In this document: in pieces, positions 13,603 through 24,662 of the stretch
Layout: every line of letters begins with the position of its first letter
Numbering within the stretch: the first letter of the stretch is position 1
Assembly: GCA_030490835.1 (NCBI GenBank)
Contig: CM059972.1
Coordinates: 4,556,264 to 4,620,263, forward strand
DNA length: 64,000 nucleotides
Reading direction: 5' to 3'
DNA from: Annona cherimola
Taxonomy: Eukaryota; Streptophyta; Magnoliopsida; Magnoliales; Annonaceae
The notes under the pieces: generated by a model
Seen by the model: the letters and a program-made list of their open reading frames with translations, nothing else
What the model was told of the DNA's origin: nothing
Database searches by the model: none
Program-made: the position numbers and the translations under genes

Positions 13603-14800
13603 TGTTGACACCCCACCGTTGGGCCCAAATATGGATAAATTGAAATGGATTACAAGTCCAAGCAAATTCAAGACACAAAAGGAAGTTCAAGCCAGCTACG
13701 CGGGCCATTCCGCACTCAACTCACAGGAGCGAAGCTCCACCAAGTCTCGAAGAAGACTTTTCAACAACCAGACCAGGCCCACAAAAGAGCGAAGCTCTTA
13801 CAGGTCACCTCAACGGGCTCCACAATGCAGCCCAAGCCTCAGAAGTAGGCTTTCCTACAATTCTGGGCCCCTACAACGGCCCACCCAAAGCAAACGGGCT
13901 TAAGCTAAGCTCAAGTCCACCAAACTCAAGTATATGGACCAAGTCCAAGCCTTCAAAGGGCCCAAGGCCCACAACCTCAACCCAAGCTCAAGAATGTGGA
14001 TCAAGTCCAACTCTTCAAGAAGCCCAAGCCCATGGACCAAGTCCATGACCTCAAGAGGGCCCAAAAGCCCACGATCCCAACACAAGTCCAAGCCCATGGA
14101 CCAAGTCCATGACTCAAGGGAGCCCAAAGCCCACTCCTACATCTATAAAAGGAGAGGCACCCCTCTCATTTGAGGAGACTTGAAGAGAGACATCCCAAGG
14201 GGAGGACGGGAGTCTGCAGCAACGCCCCGGCATCCCGGTTTTCCCAGTCTACACGCTCCACGCCTCTCTTCCCCATTTTCCCCTTTCCATCTCTCCCATT
14301 CTCTCAAATCTTTCATTTTACCCCCTTTCACGCCGTGTAAACCGCCTCGGGTTGGCAGATTTCTCCATATTTGCTTTAATCCGTAGGCCGGAACCCGATC
14401 TCTGTATTATTAGTGCCTTATTTCTTTAAACAGGGTCTGATCTCCCTTTAAAGATCAGTGGCGACTCCGTTTTTCTTTATTTTTGTGTGTGCGTGTTTGA
14501 GTTAACGCCCCGGCAAGGTGGGTGCACGCGGGTCCACGGATCCCAGCATAATACGCTGCCGTTATGCTGCCGGATTTGTGACTTGACCCGTGTACGGAAA
14601 GCCCCGTCTTAGCCGTTATGCTGCCGAAATCACGAGAAAATACCCACACGCCAACTTTCCTAAAAGATATGAAGCCTAATGCGTTTTACCCCATGTGAAT
14701 GCAGGAAATCTAAGCCCACGTTGCTTTTCAACACGATCCACATTTTCAAGGCCCGGGAAACCATTCCGAGGCCACCGTAGCGCTCACGGTGGGTGCTACA
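13603..14800. mobile_element. Solo LTR (1,198 bp), probable Ty3/Gypsy
   Basis: Starts TGTTGACACCCC and ends GGTGGGTGCTACA (canonical TG...CA), flanked by CTCAT at 13598-13602 and 14801-14805, a perfect 5-bp target duplication. No internal region or second LTR is present, so it is the product of LTR-LTR recombination. A TATA box (TATAAAA, 14144-14150) is followed by a C/T-rich stretch, giving + orientation. The U3 part carries several ATGGACCAAGTCCA repeats. Superfamily assignment is an inference from LTR length. Confidence 0.85.
14144..14150 (+). promoter_or_regulatory. TATA box of the solo LTR
   Basis: TATAAAA preceded by CATC and followed by GGAGAGG, about 540 bp into the LTR, where the U3/R boundary is expected. 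It could drive outward transcription into the spacer. Confidence 0.6.
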
Positions 14801-14828
14801 CTCATATCGTCAAACATTGATGAATCCA

Positions 14829-15305
14829 ATTTTTGCCCGATATGTTTATAAAGTTTGACAGATATTGCAATTATGCTTCTAAGTTTGCCGATATTACAAA
14901 TATATCCACAAAGTTTGTACAAAATTGCAAGTGTGTTCCTTCCGTTAGGACGCCGTTAGAATCTTTTGTAAAATAACAATAATACCTTTTAATCCAAGTA
15001 TACATTCGTAGTTTTCCAAATATTGTAAACACATTTGCTATTTCAGTATTTTATTTATTTTTACATATATTGTTATTTTAGATTTTCTTGCATATATGTT
15101 TATAATATTTGCAAAAATTGTAAGTGTATCACTTAACTTGAAGTACATTATCATTATTTTATAGAAATTCTAACGGTGTCTTAATAGAAGGGACATATTT
15201 GCAATTTCATGCAAACTTTATAAATGTATTTGTAATATCGGCAAACTTAGGGACATGCATGCAATATTTATTCAAACCTTATAGGCATATTTGCAAAAAT
15301 TCCTT
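14829..15305. mobile_element. Long-terminal-inverted-repeat element (MULE-like MITE)
   Basis: The left arm (about 14829-14985) and right arm (about 15160-15305) are inverted copies. Shared blocks include AAGTTTGCCGATATTACAAA, AAATTGCAA and CGCCGTTAGAAT/ATTCTAACGGTGTC. The arms are about 150 bp around an AT-rich centre, with no coding capacity. No exact target duplication could be assigned. Confidence 0.65.
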
Positions 15306-15789
15306 GATAAATTTTATGCAAGTTGAAGTCTTAAATTTTTTTATAAAAAAATTCCTTGATAATTAGTATTTACATAACGCTGGTTATACCTTATAAAATT
15401 ACTGCATTGTGGTTTAAAAATTAATCAAATTCATTCAGATTATGCTAAATATTTTTATTTTTCTAAATTAAAAATCGTTGAAATGTAGAATATCAGTATA
15501 AGCCACTAAAGTAAAGAAAATGCATTTGAAAATTCAAAACTAGATGAAAGTAAAAAAATTCAGATGCAGATAAATAAAGGTATAAATTGAAAATAATTAT
15601 AATAAAACCAAAAAAAAAAAAATCCTTTTCTACTAAAGTGAAAAGCTGATTTTTTAAAGCTTTGCGATACTATAAGATTTCGGGGTGTATTTTCTTTAAT
15701 TAATGACGATTTTAATACTATAATAAATTAACATTCTGACAAATTAATATATGCTTCCAGAGAACAAAGTTACGCGGGCGCCAATCAGT
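15306..15789. other. Gene-free AT-rich spacer
   Basis: Nothing recognisable beyond short A- and T-runs. Confidence 0.5.
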
Positions 15790-16410
15790 GTTATGTCATG
15801 CAGATACATTCAATGATTTGGAAGCTCAGATTTGACTTAAAACATATTGGTATTATCTTGTTAAAAACTGAGAAACATTACTTAATAAAATAGATACACG
15901 TATAATTCTTGTTCAAAAAGTCATCTAGTTTCATCGAAAAGTCTTAGCGATAAGCAGATCTTTATATTTCTGAGTCTTTAATTTAACAGGTTGTAGGGGC
16001 ACCAACTCTTAAAAATCAGCAGAGGATGAACTTACGAATTGGCTTGTGTGGTGGACAGCTTAAGCTTTACAGAAAGCTAAGTAACCAAGGATATGAAGTC
16101 AAAACAGGAGAGAGAAGTACAAACTTAATCTTGAGAGAGAGAAGCAACAAGCAGTGTATATCAATATGGACAGATTGGCAATTTAAGACGCCAACAAGCT
16201 GCTTTTTTGATTGAAACCATTGGTTATGATATCAGCAGGAATAATCGTATTGAGGAAACGGATCATGAGCTGGGCAAGTCACCTTGTCATTGATCATCAA
16301 AGTAGCATGAAATTAGATGCTTCTTTGTTTTAGCTCTAATCATCAAATGATTGTAAGGATTAATTAACGAGACGAGGCCAGAATTTGTCACTTGGTCTGT
16401 TTGATTTTCC
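15790..16410. repeat. Diverged direct duplication, unit 1
   Basis: Shares an ordered series of blocks with 17240-17800: ACATTGGT-like start, TCATCNAGTTTCATC, GGGGCACCA, CAGCAGAG, AACTTAATCTTGAGA, AGCAGTG, TATCAATATGGA, AGCAGGAATAAT and GATTGATCATCA. Overall identity looks moderate, with indels. Neither unit holds a long open frame, so it may be a duplicated gene relic, a non-coding RNA locus or an old transposon. Confidence 0.6.
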
Positions 16411-17239
16411 TTCCTGCTTGATTCTTAATAACTAGAACTATTAATCATGGGGATGAGAAAATGTACAGTTAGGCAGTTTAGTTCATCCTTTGTAATCAAA
16501 TAGGAATCATTTTTAGCTGTAGACATCCAATGGTGAAACCGCCGATCGTATTCCATTCATCCTTTTAATGGACCATTACAGGGAGCATATGGGCTTCTTC
16601 CCATTTGAACTCTGAAAATCCAAGGGTTGGAACAGTTTCTGATGGAGAACAATCCCTGCAAGCCAGGGCTGGTTCAAGCCAGCCAACAACTCCTCACCCA
16701 GCAACAGTTTTTGGTTTTTGTTTTTTCGTTGAGAACTGAATGTCTTTTATTTATGATAAGGTATTTATAATACAATTGCCGGTCATGAGTAGACATTTGA
16801 TATATAAATTACCTGAACTACCCATTCAAGCAACACTCCTAATAATCCTATCAGTTTACGTGAGGTAAGACCCACAGCATTGAACACGTAACAACTGAAG
16901 GTGGGACTTATCTTTTTCAGGAATAAAGATTTGAGATTTGTCTGTTTTAAGAATCACTGCAAGAATGATGATTGGAATCATTGATTATACAAATGATCTA
17001 TGGTGAGAATGAGTAGCTCTGCAGCCTACTTGATGGAACTGTTTGTAGAATGTGAATCTCTTTCACATTTTAGCTTCATCCACTGTTATAAGATGCGCCT
17101 CTGTAGACAGTGTTTAACACGGTAATGTTCTCTCTCTAAGAGCAGCCCATGACGTTGGGGCCAGTTGCCACTTGCCAACCTCTAATGCCGCTTCATAAGA
17201 TAACCTCCGCTGATTTCGTTGTGGAGCTAGCACTGAAGT
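16411..17239. other. Spacer between the two duplicated units
   Basis: No gene recognised. A T-rich segment at 16711-16760 is the only compositional feature. Confidence 0.45.
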
Positions 17240-17800
17240 GCCTTGATCCATTTAATTTCAATACATTGGTCTTATCTTATTAAAACCAGAGAAATATTTC
17301 ATAATGCAATAGCTATATAAAATAGTACATTTCAACTTCTTGTTAAAAACATCATCAAGTTTCATCAAAACAACTCAGTGAATACATCTTGATGTTTCTG
17401 AATCTTCTATAAGGCTGGAAGGGGCACCAGATGCGCAGAAGTCAGCAGAGCAACGTACTGAGTGGGGAAAAGCCTAAGCTTTGCCACAAGCAAATATACT
17501 GAGGATCCTCCTCGTTTTCTGCACATGAAATTATCAAGTCAAAAAACAGGCGAGAGAACTATCAACTTAATCTTGAGATATGGAAGTAAGCAGTGGCTAT
17601 CAATATGGATGGATTAACAGTTTCAAACGTCGTCAAGCTTTGGTGATTGAAACGGCAGGAATAATCATATTGACGAAATGGATCATGCCATTGTTCCATT
17701 CACCTTTGTGATTGATCATCAGTGTAGAATGAGAATGCTTCTTGTTTTTAACCTAAGCATCCCATGATTGGAACGACTAATTATTTGATAATGTCGATAA
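17240..17800. repeat. Diverged direct duplication, unit 2
   Basis: Second copy of the 15790-16410 unit, same orientation, about 1.45 kb downstream, ending in the AGAATGCTTCTTGTTTT block that matches AGATGCTTCTTTGTTTT of unit 1. Confidence 0.6.
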
Positions 17801-18873
17801 CAAAACAAGGCTGGAATTCTCAATGAATATCTCTTCTCTGCAAGTCACTCCGAAAGGACAGAGTTGAAGGTTTCTTTAGTTTAGATCATCTAGTGGTCAA
17901 CCTAGATTTCTTCCTTCTAAAATTATTCAAGGTTCATGAGACAACGTGCACGTCTCTCACGTCATGATATCTATGTATATTTGTTCATTCAGAGTTCATG
18001 CAAATGTAGTTCTTGGTATTCTAAGGACATTTATTGAAAGCTCGTCCTTGCCTACAATCGCCTATTCTTTCTCAATACCTATTCGTTCTTGGTATTCTAA
18101 GGACATTTCAACTAAAGCTTCATTACCTATTCTTTCTCAATACCTACAGTACTTTGTTGCGTGGCTGTGAATGTTCTTTCAACTCATCATGGTCATTGGT
18201 CTCCTGAATCCGACGCAACTCCACTCATTGAATGGTAGAAATGGCTCCAATAACTTAAGTGAGGCATTCCAAGAACATGAAAGATGCTGTCATTATTCCA
18301 TTTGAAGAACCATCACTCTACCGATATTCCTCGGGTCATCAAAATTACTGGTCACTAGAGAAACGGTGATGTAGATAAATCTTACATTTACATACAAGCG
18401 TCCCAAAAAAAAAAAATTTAAAATTTTTTTTTTAAAAAAAATCCTCCCATCGATGCACAACTTTGATCTTTCAGCCATTCCTCCTGTCCGTGAACTCCTA
18501 TTCAGACTCGCCCCTTATGAGGTCCTCTTGTACACAACTTCTTTCAAGGTCTACAGTTTATTTATATCTAAAGAAGTTCAGCGCCTGGCTTTATCTTCTC
18601 TTTTAAAAGGTTTAAATAGCTAAAATATCCAATATTTTCCACCTTTCTGTCAGCGCTCATTATACCAGCCGAGTTAGCTAGGGTTTCAAAGATATAACCT
18701 CGATGATGCAACCATTTTCTCTGAATCAGTCTCATATGCATGCAAATTTGTGCACAACCTCTGTCATCATCATTTTTGGGACATTCATTCACAAGAACAC
18801 CCACCATAAAACAATCACATGCATCATTGTTCATGAAGATGCAATGAGCCATTTGTGTTAGGAAAGGCCTTAC

Positions 18874-19767
18874 CGATGGGGATTCTGCATGAAGTTGGTC
18901 ATTGTTCATGAAGGGGTGTGGCTGGATTGGACGGCGGGGAGTATTATCATCTACGAGATCCTCATCATTTCCGAGGCTTCCGCGAAAGTCAGATTTGCGA
19001 TGCTTTCTGTTCTCTCTAGCCTGTTCAAAGACCATAGAATAGTTGGTGGCACCTCCTGCCTTAGGACGATCCCACCCTCCAAACTGAGGAACAGCCATCC
19101 AGCCATTTTTCTGCAGACAAAGAAAAAACAATTGATGTTTCGAATCTCAATTTATACGGAATCAAGAAACATAGTTATGGGCGCTCACAATGAAAAATTC
19201 AGGGTGGATGCAGAAGTTGGCATGCATGATTTCTAATTCAATGCCTGCTAACAGAAAGTCAGAAACAAAAGAAGTATTTAAGCACTATTAACCTAATAAT
19301 GAGATGGAGCGTGTGATAATTTTTAGTTGCTGTTCGGCTCAAAATCAGTCACAAAATTGAGGTTGCGACATCGAGGTTATCACATTCCTAGCTTGTCCAA
19401 AATCGGATTTGAAGGAATATCATGCAGAGAGATATAGACACAGAGTAAAACCTGTTAGCTATTGCAAACAGATGATGCTAGGATCAAATTGTGGAAATAT
19501 GGTTGGCACGTGAAGGGAAGATAATTCCTAATATGAAAATTTTGATGAAAATAAAGAAATTAACACAGTTCATCTCATTAAAAATCGAAATCTCGATCAT
19601 CCATCAAAGATCCAAGCCACTCATTTGTTTTGTACCACTGAAAACATCTAATGGGATCTTAGTTATATATGATTAAGATTTGTTGAATGGCTAGGGTCTT
19701 CCAAATCTCTCTCTTTTTTCTTCCATTTTTTTCTGTTCTTCCTTTTTCTTGGAATTACCTCGCCCAT
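18874..19767 (-). CDS. RIN4/NOI-domain protein (AvrRpt2-cleavage motif), 3' end unresolved
   Basis: Exon 1 is only 9 nt (19759-19767, ATG GGC GAG before GTAATT). Exon 2 (18874-19110) follows a CTGCAG acceptor and encodes 79 residues in phase. It holds the NOI signature VPQFGGWD, the site type cut by AvrRpt2 in RIN4 proteins, then NYSMVFEQAREN and the SLGNDEDL stretch typical of short plant NOI proteins. RIN4-family members are usually membrane-tethered immune regulators. The usual C-terminal Cys motif was not found. Exon 2 ends at a strong donor (TCG/GTAAGG); the next exon is unclear. Reading through that donor instead gives an open frame to 18568 with no family resemblance, except perhaps GYFSYLNLL near its end. 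A TATTTAAA box near 19843 supports the start. Confidence 0.65.
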
Positions 19768-19837
19768 CTGGCCCCTTATTCCCAAAATGCTGGATGGTTG
19801 CAAGAGAGGGGGAGGAGAAGGGGGAGGAGAAGGCAGT

Positions 19838-19850
19838 GGTTTAAATAAGT
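19838..19850 (-). promoter_or_regulatory. Putative TATA box of the RIN4/NOI gene
   Basis: On the minus strand CTTATTTAAACC lies about 75 bp upstream of the ATG at 19767, followed by a C/T-rich leader. Position and sequence fit a plant TATA element. Confidence 0.4.
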
Positions 19851-20869
19851 TTCTAGCTTAGCTGGGGTAGAAGAAGAAGAAGATGTCTGCTTCAAGCCGT
19901 TCATTTCCCTATTTTCCTGACTGTTATAACCGTCGGTTTGCAAGATCTTGCTGTGGATTATTCATGGCCGTACACAGGCAACAGCTTTTCTTTATAATTG
20001 GGTAGAAGAAATTCCAATCTACACCGTCCAAGTTATGTCCCATGATGAATGATGAGCGATGCAACACACTATTTAGAGTCTCGATGAACATATCATCGGG
20101 AAGAAATTTCTGATGGGAAGATGCATATATTGATAATATAAATATAAATAAACTTGCTTTTATTCATTTAATTCTAAAAATGTTTTTAATGACACTAGTT
20201 TATATGACCCATTTATAAAAGAGGAATGATCTTGTTAGCTCGTGCTAAGAGAATACCTCGCTTCACCAACCTCAAAAAACTTATTTACGATAATTTTTTT
20301 TATTTTTCTCTTCATACATTTGTTTATCCAAATTTATTTAACATAGATTTTTAAACATAGATAAACAAGTGTACAAAAAAAAATAAAAAAATATTATAAA
20401 TAAATTTTTTGTGATATGCTAAGTAGAGTATTTACTTAGCTTGTGCTAACAGGATCACTCATTTTTATAAAAATAGGTTAGTCATTAGTTAAGCTTATAC
20501 AATCCACAAGTAAAAGAGTTAATCCTTTTATTTATATTTATTTTACAAATTATGCAATTATGGACAATGGTACTAATCAATTTAAAAATTAATCTTTTAA
20601 ATTGAAGTAAATCACCGATATTAAAGTCTTGATTGATTGTTTAGGTTAATCTTAAATAAGTTATCTTTTTTACTTTTTATTTTTATCCCATTTATTAGTA
20701 TTTTAGAGTGTTAAATGAGTTAGAATTAATGTCAAGATTTTTATAAAACAGACCTAAATATCTGGAACATGTATTATGCTTACTTTATTAGTTTTGAAAA
20801 TTAAAGTAAAATATTAAATATCAATGAGGTAAGACTAAGAAGCCCACGTATATATATACCAGGGGTGGG
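19851..20869. other. RIN4/NOI upstream region and AT-rich spacer
   Basis: No gene seen. Contains TTGTTAGCTCGTGCTAAG (20231-20248) and an inverted TTAGCTTGTGCTAACAGGATCA (20436-20457) about 210 bp apart, which may bound a small degenerate MITE. Confidence 0.4.
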
Positions 20870-21580
20870 AATCCAGGCGGGCCATATTGGGTTAAGATTT
20901 GTCTAACCTTGACCCTATTTTTATACTGAATTGGAACAAGATCAGTTTAACCCTTATTATTTTTAATAGATATTGAGACAAATTTCAAGTTTGCATTGGA
21001 CTAGTTTCAAGATAATGGGTCGAGTAAAAAATTCGAATCAAATAAGATGATCTTAAGAATTTATATATCTATCAAACTTAAAGATACATTTATACTAAAT
21101 TTAAATATTATATGCTTCGATATTTTACTAATTATTAAAAGGCACATCATTACTAAAGCAAAATATGAGAACATATAGTATAACTTTACTAAGATAATTT
21201 AATATACAATTATGCATAAGAGTTATCTGTATAAGTGTAAATTCCTCTTATCGATTCTTACATTATTTTCAGAATAAATTGATTTTTCTATTGTTGATAT
21301 AACTAGTTATAAAAATATGAAAATTTTGAAAGAAAATAATAATAAGATTTAAACATAGACTTATAATTTTTAATAAATTAATATATATTTAGGGCGGGTT
21401 GAGAACTTTCGGGTTGAAATATGGTCGACCCACTCGGAACTTATTTTTTAATTCGAGCTAGAATTTCTAACTCATCCCTGTACTGGGTTAAAAAAGTATT
21501 TATTTTTCGGGTAAAAAAGGGTCGGGTTAGATGGGGGTCTCTCATATATATATATATACATACATACATATATATCTATA

Positions 21581-21938
21581 GGAAAATATTCCGGTGCATT
21601 TGAATTGCATCGTGCAGTCTATGCACTGTGGGGCCCACTCGATCATGAATGAAAAATCTATCTCACCTATTATATTTAGATCTATTCACTGTATTAACAT
21701 ACTAATTTTCATCCAAATTAGATATATGTATGGGTCGCATATGAAAATAATACAAAATCAGTGCAGTAAAATAATTTGATGTAAATAATAATTTTAAAGT
21801 TGTTTTTTCATCATTTAATCTGTCTAATCTATGTTTTATATGGATAAATAACTGTATAAAGTATCATAATATTATAATATATTTGTGGTTCATTTTGTAA
21901 TCGTTATGTTGCAATCCATCTGCACGTGAATAGTTCTC
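21581..21938. mobile_element. MITE family B, copy 1
   Basis: Carries the family marker TGCAGTCTATGCACTGTGGGGCCCAC and matches the reverse complement of 55437-55779 along its length (CCAATTTTCATCCAAAT, ACAAAATC, TTAAAGT, TATATGGATAAAT blocks). It lies directly beside an AT-microsatellite (21545-21575). Confidence 0.65.
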
Positions 21939-21952
21939 ATATATAAATATAT

Positions 21953-22150
21953 ATGAAAATTAATCCAGTGCAAAGGATTACACAGTGTAGTCTATGCACT
22001 ATTGTGCCCACTTGATCATGGATAAGAAATCTACCTAACCTATTATATTTAAAATTATTTACTTTATTAGCTTATCAATTTTAATAAAAATTCAACATGT
22101 ATAGCTGCCTCACTTTAAAATGATACAAAATCGACGTAATAAAATAGTTT
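21953..22150. mobile_element. MITE family B, truncated copy 2
   Basis: Begins ATCCAGTGCAAAGG and contains TAGTCTATGCACTATTGTGCCCAC and TTGATCATGGATAAGAAATC, matching the 5' half of the neighbouring copy; the 3' half is missing. Confidence 0.55.
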
Positions 22151-22735
22151 TAAACACTTCATAAAACTTTTAAATTTACGCAACTACCATAATTTTAATT
22201 ATTTATGTACATTTTTCTATATAACTTTCATACTTTTCAATCATTTCTATGCAACTATGGATCCCAATTGCATGCGCCTGGGAGCATGCAGTGATGCATA
22301 CTCCCGAGCTCATACATCTATTTTTTTATTTTTTTTTCAATTTTTTTTTATTATATTGTTAATTTATATCTATTTAATATGTGTATAAATTTTTACCATT
22401 TTTAGAGTATTTTAGATATTTATTTTTTATTTTTAAAAATCAGTTAAATTACCTAAAATGCCACTGATTTTCAAAAATAAAAAATAAATATCTAAAATAT
22501 TCCAAAAATGGTAAAAATTTATACACATATTAAATAGATATAGATTAACAATATTATAAAAAAAATTTGAAAAAAAAAAAGGTGTACGGGCGCATGCAAT
22601 CGGGTCCCGCAACTACTGTGTACGTGACATATTTATTTTAATTTTATATTTTCTTTATTTCCATCGTTACTCTTATATTATATTATATTATATTATTTTA
22701 GACTTTCACTGCCGTAAACTTTTGGTAAGAAGTTT
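22150..22735. mobile_element. Tourist-like MITE split by a foldback element
   Basis: The two halves (about 22150-22258 and 22609-22735) carry family body sequence (ATACTTTTCAATCATTTCTATGCAACTA, then GCAACTACTGTG and ACTTTTGGTAAGAAGTTTTATCACTTTGCGGTTCCCAAA) and rejoin if 22259-22608 is removed. Confidence 0.55.
22259..22608. mobile_element. Foldback/MULE-like MITE (element A)
   Basis: Ends GGATCCCAATTGCATGCGCC and GGCGCATGCAATCGGGTCCC (right end shown in plus orientation as CGCATGCAATCGGGTCCC) are inverted repeats, flanked by GCAACTAT and GCAACTAC. The body is a long hairpin: TTTTTACCATTTTTAGAGTATT near 22391 and its complement near 22505, around CAGTTAAATTACCTAAAATG. No coding capacity. Confidence 0.75.
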
Positions 22736-23053
22736 TATCACTTTGCGGTTCCCAAAAACAGGCTGAGGGAAAAGAAACCGCCGCCCGTAACTTGGGCACG
22801 ATACATATACAGTCATACAGACTCGTGGAGTAGTCGAACTCGACATCAGCATTCATGCTCGAGCAACCGACTATCCTCTCCTCTTGAGGCTTGCCTCCCA
22901 AATCCGGAAGATACTATCGATCGATCGAGAAGACTCTCTTCCAAATCGCAGCTGTATTAATAGTCTGTCTCGATCCCGTCCGCTTCCTCCCATCCTATCC
23001 CTAAAGACCAAAACCCTAACTCTAAATAAGATAGTTGTGGTTCCTGAAATCAA

Positions 23054-23428
23054 ATGGCGACGATCAGCCTACGGAAGGGGAACACGCGGCTGCCGCCGGA
23101 GGTGAATCGCGTGCTTTACGTGCGGAACCTGCCTTTTAACATCTCCAGCGAGGAGATGTACGATATCTTCGGCAAGTACGGCGCCATCCGCCAAATCCGC
23201 ATTGGCAATAGCAAGGACACCCGCGGCACCGCCTTCGTCGTCTACGAGGACATCTACGACGCCAAGACCGCCGTGGACCACCTCTCCGGTTTCAACGTCG
23301 CCAACCGCTACCTCATCGTCCTCTACTATCAGCAGGCCAAGATGTCCAAGAAGATCGACCACAAGAAGAAGGAGGATGAGATTGCTAAGATGCAGGAGAA
23401 GTATGGAATCTCTTCTAAAGATAAGTAG
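23054..23428 (+). CDS. SF3B6: Splicing factor 3B subunit 6-like (SF3b p14)
   Basis: Intronless 124-aa protein with one RRM. RNP2 is LYVRNL (21-26) and RNP1 is RGTAFVVY (57-64). Tyr22, the residue that contacts the branch-point adenosine in human p14, is conserved at the same position, as are MYDIFGKYG and DHLSGFNV. The C-terminal lysine-rich helix ends KYGISSKDK. The protein is a U2 snRNP/SF3b component that sits at the branch site, bound to SF3B1, in the nucleus. Length matches the family (about 125 aa). The start has AAATGGCG context and is the only reasonable choice. GC-rich third positions contrast sharply with the AT-rich surroundings. Very high confidence in family. Confidence 0.96.
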   Translation: MATISLRKGNTRLPPEVNRVLYVRNLPFNISSEEMYDIFGKYGAIRQIRIGNSKDTRGTAFVVYEDIYDAKTAVDHLSGFNVANRYLIVLYYQQAKMSKKIDHKKKEDEIAKMQEKYGISSKDK

Positions 23429-24654
23429 ACTAGATTACTAGACTCTACTCTTTCGCTTGTATTCAACTTCTATTCTATTCAGCGGTGTATCGAATCCAAG
23501 AAGACAGCTTATGAAAACAGAAGCAAAGATCGAATCTTTTTTAGGGTTTGCTTGGTGCTATGACTTATTCGAATTGGGGAGTCATTTCGGTTGGTATTTT
23601 TTTCCCCTCCCTCGTGGTGCTGTATGGACAGGTAGATAATTGGATTTTTTGTTTTTTGTTTTCAAAATGATGTTTCTCTCATGTGATGATTGAATTGGTG
23701 TATTGTCACTATGTCTTTTCTGTTCATGGGTCTCGTGTGTGTTGAATCTTGGGCGGAGTTGGTTTTTTACCTTTGTCTTGCTTCGAATTTGGTTCAGGTG
23801 CTAATTAGGCATTGTGGATTGGTTCTAAGTTGTGTTTGTGTGGGTTTAATGTTTCTCTTAAGCAAAAAAGATAAAAAAAAATAAAATACTAATCAAATTT
23901 TTTTAGAAAATGTCCATTATCGTGTCCACATGTAGATGCTCCATTTCAGAAGTCCACAGGCTTCTCTTTTGGGGGTTCTAGTTTAGAAACCTTTCTGGCT
24001 TCTAGAATGCTTGATATATTTAGTATGTAAAATAAGTTAAATTTAGCTGTAAAACCGACTCTAGCTTGTCTTAGTAGAGGGACTAAGCCTATGAGGAGGA
24101 TCCAATGAGATCCCAGTGCCAAAATTGATGATCTGAATTGATTTAATTTCTTCGAAAAACATGAATACAGAAGACAATGATTTCCCTGTGTGACTGTGTC
24201 AAGTTTGTGCATTGGCATGCCACCCATTTGTTCATTTGTTCTATGGCAAGCCCAATTTTAGGTCGAGCATCTGTGACAACAACGCTCGAGAATTGCATCT
24301 ACAATTCTAAGGCTCCACTTTTAATATGGTAACTGGATATCAGCTAGCAGGTTAGCATTTAGTAGTTGGTTGTTTCCACAAGAAGGATATTTGCGTGGTC
24401 CTTCCAGAAGCAAAATCGATGATGTTGGATGAAAGATGGCATTTTGCTGAGAGATGTATGTTCTGACCTTGATCTTGTGTTAAGGTGTCCGAAAAGGAAC
24501 AAGTTCTTTTGGACCATCGTTGGCATAAATTTCTGAATTTGACTGCCCTCTGATCTATGTAAGAAACAAAGATAATGTTATCTTTATCTCAGGGCAATAT
24601 TTGGCTTTCTCTGTGTATTGGTTTTTATTCTTCAGCCTTTCATCAAGGAATGTG
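23429..24654. other. SF3B6 3' UTR and gene-free spacer
   Basis: T-rich sequence after the stop is a probable 3' UTR. No other gene or element boundary recognised up to the hAT target duplication. Confidence 0.45.
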
Positions 24655-24662
24655 GTTCGTAT

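Noticed and set aside
18568..18873. Read-through of the RIN4/NOI exon into a 187-residue protein
   Set aside because: The frame crosses a strong GTAAGG donor and the added part has no family resemblance, so it is more likely intron; transcript evidence would decide.
20870..21540. Possible hAT element starting CAGGGGTGGGAAT
   Set aside because: A CATCCCTG-like right end exists near 21474, but the flanking 8-mers do not match.
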